Below, in pieces: positions 6,349 to 10,326 of a DNA stretch of 10,326 nucleotides. Position 1 is the stretch's first letter. Every line of letters begins with the position of its first letter. Origin of the DNA: Synergistota bacterium. Lineage in GTDB: Bacteria; Synergistota; JAGHAJ01. Under the pieces are notes generated by a model. The model was not told the origin of the DNA. It saw only the letters and a program-made list of their open reading frames with translations, and did no database searches. The position numbers and the translations under genes are program-made. The DNA lies in NCBI GenBank assembly GCA_021161545.1, contig JAGHAJ010000225.1:1-10326 (forward strand), read 5' to 3'.

Positions 6349-8993
6349 AATACAGAGGCTTTGTAATATCACATACGCATTGGGATAGAGAATGGTATCT
6401 ACCCTTCGAGCAATACAGAATCAGACTCCAAAGGCTCGTAGAAGAATTAACAGAGTTGATGGAAGAAGACAGTTCTTACAAATACTTCATGTTAGACGGT
6501 CAGACCGTTATTATGGAAGATATACAAGAGACATTTCCTGAATATGCAGAGAAACTGAAGAAACTCATGAAAAAGGGTAGAATACTTGCGGGACCATGGT
6601 ATACACTCCCCGATGAGTTCCTCATATCAGGAGAGTCTTTGATCAGGAACTATCTCTATGGGTTATCTGTACTAAACCGTCTAAGTATAACTCCGATGAA
6701 TATAGCCTACTTACCAGACATGTTTGGCCATTCCGCATATATACCAACAGTAATTGCATCCCTGGGCATGAAAGAGGCTGTAATATGGAGAGGTATAGGA
6801 GATAAATCAAGAGAAACTGAGTTTATATGGAAAGGTCCCGATGGCTCAGAAGTTCTGACAGAATCCCTTATAGCCACATACTCCAACTTAAAGAGACTAC
6901 CAGAGGACTATAAAGGGTTCAAGGAATGTGTGTTGGCCACAGCAAAGAGCCTTATCCCACATCTAACCACCACCAATATTCTCTTCATGAACGGCACAGA
7001 CCATGAATTCCCATATAAAAACCTCTCTAACTATCTAAAGATGTTCAACGAGGAGTCGAATGAGCTTGAACTTTTGCATTCTAACCTGCCGCAATTTTTC
7101 AAGGAGATTCAAGCATCCACCACTAACCTAAAGATAGTAGAAGGAGAATTCAGGTGTCCCAAATATGAGCACATTTTGAAAGACATAACATCTTCGAGGA
7201 TATACTTAAAGCAATCCAACCGTCTTGCAGAAAGTTTATTGACAAGGTATCTTGAACCACTATTGGCATACTCACTTATAGGCAAAGCCTGCCATACAGA
7301 CGATTTAAATTACTTAGACTACCTCTGGAAAGTTTTATTAAAAAACCACGCCCACGACAGCATAGGGGGGTGCAGCATAGACAGAGTGCATCAAGAAGTG
7401 GAAACAAGATTCTCAAAAGTCATAGATGGAGCCCGGATGCACATTGCACGCATTTTATCACAATTGATCAAAGAAACCGACGGGGAAAGACTATCACTGC
7501 TGGTATATAATCCAACAGAGAAAAGGGCTGAAACAATAGAAAAAGAGGTAATCATGCCGCCAGATTTTAGCGGCCTCTTCAAAGTATTCTCTGAAGACGG
7601 AGAAGAAATAGATTCAGAAACAGAATTTCTGTGCACCGTATCTGCACAGAAAAAAGGGGGGATTTTGTTCCAGAGGGAAAGTTTAGAATACCTTAAACAC
7701 TTCTCAACTACATACACACAGTATCTTAAAGATTTAGCCGCATCCAGATATAAGATTACATTCAGGGATACACTGGAACCATTTGGATTCAAAAAATATG
7801 TTATAAAACCTATAAGAGGTAAAAACACTATACCACACACCCTATCTACCAATGAGATAGAGACAAAAACATTAAAGATAAGGATAAATGAAGATGGAAG
7901 CTTATTCATAAAAGACAAGAGAACCAACATCACATATCCACGCATTCACTTTTTCGAAGATGAAGGAGACGCAGGAGATGGGTATAACTTCTCTCCACCA
8001 AAGAATCAAAAAATCGTATCAACGACGGGAAGAAAAGCTGAAGTAACAAACATAAAAGAGGGTAAGTATCACATAATAGCCAACATATCCTATAATTTGT
8101 TGCTCCCTAAATCCCTATCCCCAAATAGAACTGCAAGGAGCAAAGAACTCATAAGAAGCCAAATAACTTCCACAATAAAGATACACAAAAACTCACCAAG
8201 AATAGACTTTCTCACATCATATCGTAACGAAGCTCTTGATCATAGACTAAGGGTATGGTTTCAAACACCAATAGTAACAGATGAAAATCATGCAGCTGAC
8301 TATTTTGGACACGTAACAAGGGAAAACCAAATCAAGGGAGATTTCAATATGTGGACAGAAACACCATCAGAAACATACCCAATGCATGGTCATGCGTTCA
8401 TTACTGACGTAAAAAATACCTTTATCCTTTTATCCAAAGGGCTACCAGAATACGCAACAAGGCTGAATGAAAGAAAAGAAATAGCACTTGGTTTAACACT
8501 ACTAAGGGCTGTTGGATGGCTCTCGAGAGACGATTTACTAACGAGAAAAGAGCACGCAGGCCCACCTATTGCAACACCAGAAGCACAATGCTTAAGAAAG
8601 TTTCACTATGAATACTCAATATACATAGGCAATGAAATGTCACCAGTTGAGATATACAAAGAAGCAAATAGATATATATATTCCCCATTGTGCATGCTTG
8701 ATACAGATTTCATCTTCGCCACGAAAAGAAAAATATTCGAAATAAACGGTAACTGCCTCGTATCATCCATAAAGGTCGACACCAAGAAAACAGGCATCAT
8801 AATAAGAATCTTCAATCCCCACAAATCTCTGGAAGATGTCTGTCTAAAACCGTTATTCCAGTTTAAGCAACTGAATATATTAAATTCTGCCGAAGTTTGC
8901 ACAAACCCAAAAGAAAGAACAAGCTTGAAAAATGGAACTTTATCTATTAAACTCAAGCCACATGAGATAAAAACGATAGGATTTACACTATAA
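6345..8993 (+). CDS. GH38 alpha-mannosidase, MngB-like (candidate mannosylglycerate hydrolase)
   Basis: This 882-residue protein is similar in length to E. coli MngB (about 877) and aligns with it by eye over its full length: HTHWDREW, LDGQT, GPWYT, YLPDMFG, WRG, KNHAHDSIG, the DEGDAGDGYNFSP region, DHRLRV and TLLRAVGWLSRDDL. GH38 enzymes are retaining, zinc-dependent alpha-mannosidases. By family analogy, the zinc ligands are His12, Asp14, Asp125 and His337, the nucleophile is Asp125, and Asp219 (NGTDHEF) is the likely acid/base. Domains run in family order: N-terminal catalytic barrel, helical bundle, then beta-rich C-terminal domains. There is no signal peptide, so it acts in the cytoplasm on imported substrate. 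It overlaps the ATPase gene by four bases, with AAAGGAGAG upstream. E. coli MngB acts on 6-phosphomannosyl-glycerate delivered by a PTS. With ABC uptake, the substrate here would be unphosphorylated. Other alpha-mannosides remain possible. Confidence 0.9.
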   Translation: MKYRGFVISHTHWDREWYLPFEQYRIRLQRLVEELTELMEEDSSYKYFMLDGQTVIMEDIQETFPEYAEKLKKLMKKGRILAGPWYTLPDEFLISGESLIRNYLYGLSVLNRLSITPMNIAYLPDMFGHSAYIPTVIASLGMKEAVIWRGIGDKSRETEFIWKGPDGSEVLTESLIATYSNLKRLPEDYKGFKECVLATAKSLIPHLTTTNILFMNGTDHEFPYKNLSNYLKMFNEESNELELLHSNLPQFFKEIQASTTNLKIVEGEFRCPKYEHILKDITSSRIYLKQSNRLAESLLTRYLEPLLAYSLIGKACHTDDLNYLDYLWKVLLKNHAHDSIGGCSIDRVHQEVETRFSKVIDGARMHIARILSQLIKETDGERLSLLVYNPTEKRAETIEKEVIMPPDFSGLFKVFSEDGEEIDSETEFLCTVSAQKKGGILFQRESLEYLKHFSTTYTQYLKDLAASRYKITFRDTLEPFGFKKYVIKPIRGKNTIPHTLSTNEIETKTLKIRINEDGSLFIKDKRTNITYPRIHFFEDEGDAGDGYNFSPPKNQKIVSTTGRKAEVTNIKEGKYHIIANISYNLLLPKSLSPNRTARSKELIRSQITSTIKIHKNSPRIDFLTSYRNEALDHRLRVWFQTPIVTDENHAADYFGHVTRENQIKGDFNMWTETPSETYPMHGHAFITDVKNTFILLSKGLPEYATRLNERKEIALGLTLLRAVGWLSRDDLLTRKEHAGPPIATPEAQCLRKFHYEYSIYIGNEMSPVEIYKEANRYIYSPLCMLDTDFIFATKRKIFEINGNCLVSSIKVDTKKTGIIIRIFNPHKSLEDVCLKPLFQFKQLNILNSAEVCTNPKERTSLKNGTLSIKLKPHEIKTIGFTL

Positions 8994-9006
8994 AGGGAGG
9001 ATACCA

Positions 9007-10185
9007 ATGTCACTTGACGAAGACATCAAAATCAAACTCAAAAAACTGGGTAAATTAGAGGTAATTATCGGCATACCCAGCTATAACAACTGTTCCACCA
9101 TAGGAAATGTTATAAAGCAAGCTGCAAAAGGTATAAAAGGCAAAAAAGGAGCTATTTTGAATTCAGATGGTAGCTCAAGCGATGGAACACCCCAGGAAGT
9201 TAATAGAATAGCCAAAGAGTGCGAAATGCCAGTGATGTCCTTCCAATACAGGGGGATTTCAGGAAAGGGAAGCTCCATAAAGGCAATATTAGAAGCTGCC
9301 AGCACAACCGGAGCAGACGCCATAATACTGCTCGACAGTGACTTAAGAAACATCAAACCTTCATGGTCTAACGGTTTCTACAAAGCCATAGAGAGCGGTT
9401 ATGATCTCATTACACCTTACTATATAAGACACAAATATGATGGCACTATAACCAATCACCTTGTATACCCATTGGTAAAAGGGATATACGGAATAGATAT
9501 ACGGCAGCCTATAGGTGGGGATTTTGGCATATCTGGTAGACTTGCAGAAAAACTTCTGGAAGTGCTGAATAGTAGTAGTAATGAGAGCATTCTAAGATTT
9601 GGCATAGATATATTCATCACACTCAGCGCAGTTGCAAACAGGTTCAAAGTTGCACAGCTGTCGCTTGGTGCAAAAATACACGACCCAAAAGACCCAGCAC
9701 ATTCACTCAAACCAATGTTCATACAGGTAGTACACACACTCTTCTCACTTATAGAAAAAGATACTCACTACTGGAAAAGTGTAAAAGAGCTCACCACCCC
9801 GCCTATACTTGGTAATAGCAAATATGAAGAACCTCCAGAAGTAAAAATAGATAGAGATGCTTTATTTAATGGTTTCTACGAAGGACTCAACAAATTTAAA
9901 GGATTCTACAACACCATTCTGGCAAAGGAATCCTCTGCAGGTCTATTCAGTCCTGAAATCACATCCGAAGCATGGGCAAATGTCTTATACGACTTTCTCC
10001 TATACTTCAAGAGGACAAAGGACAAACAAAAAGTTGTAGAGAGGCTACTACCTCTATACCTCGGAAGGACTCTCGCATTCGTCACAAACACAGAAAAACT
10101 ATCAAATCTGGAAGCAGAAAATATCATACAGAGACAGGCAGAGATATTCTGGGAGAGAAGACAGAGATTCATCGAAAAGACATAA
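9007..10185 (+). CDS. GT-A glycosyltransferase, GT78/GT81-like (mannosylglycerate or glucosylglycerate synthase type)
   Basis: This 392-residue soluble glycosyltransferase has a single GT-A fold. Motifs in order: IGIPSYNNCSTIGNVI (21-36, nucleotide-binding start), NSDGSSSDGT (52-61), the GKG loop (86-88), the DSD metal motif (110-112), QPIGGDFGIS (167-176, like QPLGGE/QPLSGE in the two families), and LGAKIH with His225, the likely third metal ligand. After the core comes a long helical tail (about 230-392), as in Rhodothermus mannosylglycerate synthase, which has a similar length. Such enzymes join a sugar from GDP-mannose, UDP-glucose or similar to glycerate or 3-phosphoglycerate. No phosphatase that would be needed for the two-step route is visible. 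AGGGAGG sits six bases before the ATG, and the gene starts 13 bases after the GH38 stop. The donor and acceptor are not known, and another polar acceptor is possible. Confidence 0.78.
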   Translation: MSLDEDIKIKLKKLGKLEVIIGIPSYNNCSTIGNVIKQAAKGIKGKKGAILNSDGSSSDGTPQEVNRIAKECEMPVMSFQYRGISGKGSSIKAILEAASTTGADAIILLDSDLRNIKPSWSNGFYKAIESGYDLITPYYIRHKYDGTITNHLVYPLVKGIYGIDIRQPIGGDFGISGRLAEKLLEVLNSSSNESILRFGIDIFITLSAVANRFKVAQLSLGAKIHDPKDPAHSLKPMFIQVVHTLFSLIEKDTHYWKSVKELTTPPILGNSKYEEPPEVKIDRDALFNGFYEGLNKFKGFYNTILAKESSAGLFSPEITSEAWANVLYDFLLYFKRTKDKQKVVERLLPLYLGRTLAFVTNTEKLSNLEAENIIQRQAEIFWERRQRFIEKT

Positions 10186-10215
10186 AAAAACGGGCACCAG
10201 AAAGTGGTACCCGTT
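10184..10215 (-). terminator. Intrinsic terminator, minus-strand orientation, at the cluster's 3' end
   Basis: Arms at 10189-10198 and 10206-10215 form a ten-pair stem with one mismatch (10195/10209) around a seven-base loop. Read on the minus strand, the stem is followed by seven T's (complement of 10184-10190), a classic Rho-independent terminator. On the plus strand there is no T-tract after the stem, so for the glycosyltransferase transcript it may act only weakly or as a 3' stabiliser. Its orientation implies a convergent gene entering from the right. Confidence 0.65.
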
Positions 10216-10229
10216 GAAATCTATGTAAA

Positions 10230-10262
10230 GCCTACCTCCCGATGAAGTATCAAGAGGTAGGC
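10230..10262. repeat. Perfect inverted repeat with 9-base arms
   Basis: GCCTACCTC (10230-10238) pairs with GAGGTAGGC (10254-10262) around a 15-base loop that contains a small inner GAT/ATC pairing. No clean T-tract follows on either strand. It may be a transcript-end hairpin for the plus-strand cluster. It also overlaps the stop codon of the putative convergent gene. Confidence 0.55.
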
Positions 10263-10324
10263 ACAAGCTTTCTTCGTTCAAGTTTGGGAGAGAGGTTCCC
10301 TCTTTGCACCTCCATAGTGGTATA
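10250..10324 (-). CDS. Possible C-terminus of a convergent gene (partial)
   Basis: On the minus strand a frame enters from the window's right edge and stops with TGA at 10252-10250. It encodes about 24 residues, with a basic end (PKLERRKLVPTS). The minus-strand terminator lies 35 bases beyond the stop, which is what a real convergent gene would show. Another minus-strand frame (stop near 10281-10279) is also open at the edge. The stretch is too short to identify a family, and chance is a serious alternative. Confidence 0.3.
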   Translation of the reverse strand, partial: YTTMEVQRGNLSPKLERRKLVPTS

Positions 10325-10326
10325 AC

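Noticed and set aside
7391-7945. A 184-codon open frame on the minus strand inside the GH38 gene
   Set aside because: It lies fully antisense to a gene with clear family motifs on both sides, shows no recognisable domain, and arises from the codon bias of the plus-strand gene.
9972-10217. An 81-codon plus-strand frame overlapping the glycosyltransferase end and running into the terminal hairpin
   Set aside because: It is out of frame within a real gene, has a low-complexity basic composition and lacks a ribosome binding site.
10216-10326. A minus-strand structured RNA (tRNA, tmRNA, SRP RNA or riboswitch) at the right edge
   Set aside because: Reading the reverse complement, I could not find a CCA end, a T-loop motif or any conserved riboswitch core. 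Only the terminator hairpin and an isolated inverted repeat are present.

Overview
The window reads as part of a chromosome from an AT-rich bacterium, probably thermophilic. Arg is mostly AGA/AGG, Ile is often ATA, and the proteins are rich in Lys, Glu and Ile. Ribosome binding sites are strong (GGAGG type), one start is TTG, and genes are packed with gaps of a few bases or small overlaps. This would suit lineages such as Thermotogota, Dictyoglomota or Caldisericota, but the organism cannot be named from the sequence alone. The solute-binding protein has a cleavable signal peptide and no lipobox cysteine, which hints at a periplasm and so a cell with an outer envelope.

Layout. Bases 1-959 are a decayed mobile-element region. 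It holds the C-terminal end of a DDE/integrase-type transposase (2-340), then non-coding sequence, then a short open frame with a perfect ribosome binding site that resembles the N-terminus of an IS256 (mutator) transposase (624-731), then more non-coding sequence. A clear sigma-70-type promoter (TTGACA, 18 bases, TATACT; 960-989) follows. It overlaps a 29-base palindrome (988-1016) that also covers the ribosome binding site of the next gene.

From 1025 to 10185 there is one co-directional cluster of seven genes: a ROK-family transcriptional regulator, a carbohydrate ABC importer (binding protein, two permeases, dedicated ATPase), a cytoplasmic GH38 alpha-mannosidase closely resembling E. coli MngB, and a GT-A glycosyltransferase resembling mannosylglycerate synthase (GT78) and glucosyl-3-phosphoglycerate synthase (GT81). 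No intrinsic terminator is visible inside the cluster. A strong hairpin sits just after the binding-protein gene. The cluster ends at a hairpin whose T-tract lies on the minus strand, and the last 75 bases may hold the C-terminus of a convergent minus-strand gene.

How the genes may work together (inference). The regulator probably represses its own promoter, and with it the cluster, through the palindrome until an effector sugar is present. The ABC system imports an oligosaccharide or glycoside. The GH38 enzyme hydrolyses an alpha-mannoside in the cytoplasm, and the glycosyltransferase makes a glycosyl-glycerate-type product or remodels the imported one. The most economical hypothesis is a locus for uptake and turnover of mannosylglycerate or a related compatible solute. 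It would use ABC uptake of the unphosphorylated compound instead of the PTS route of the E. coli mng system. Import and breakdown of another alpha-mannoside, such as a glycan fragment, remains a good alternative.
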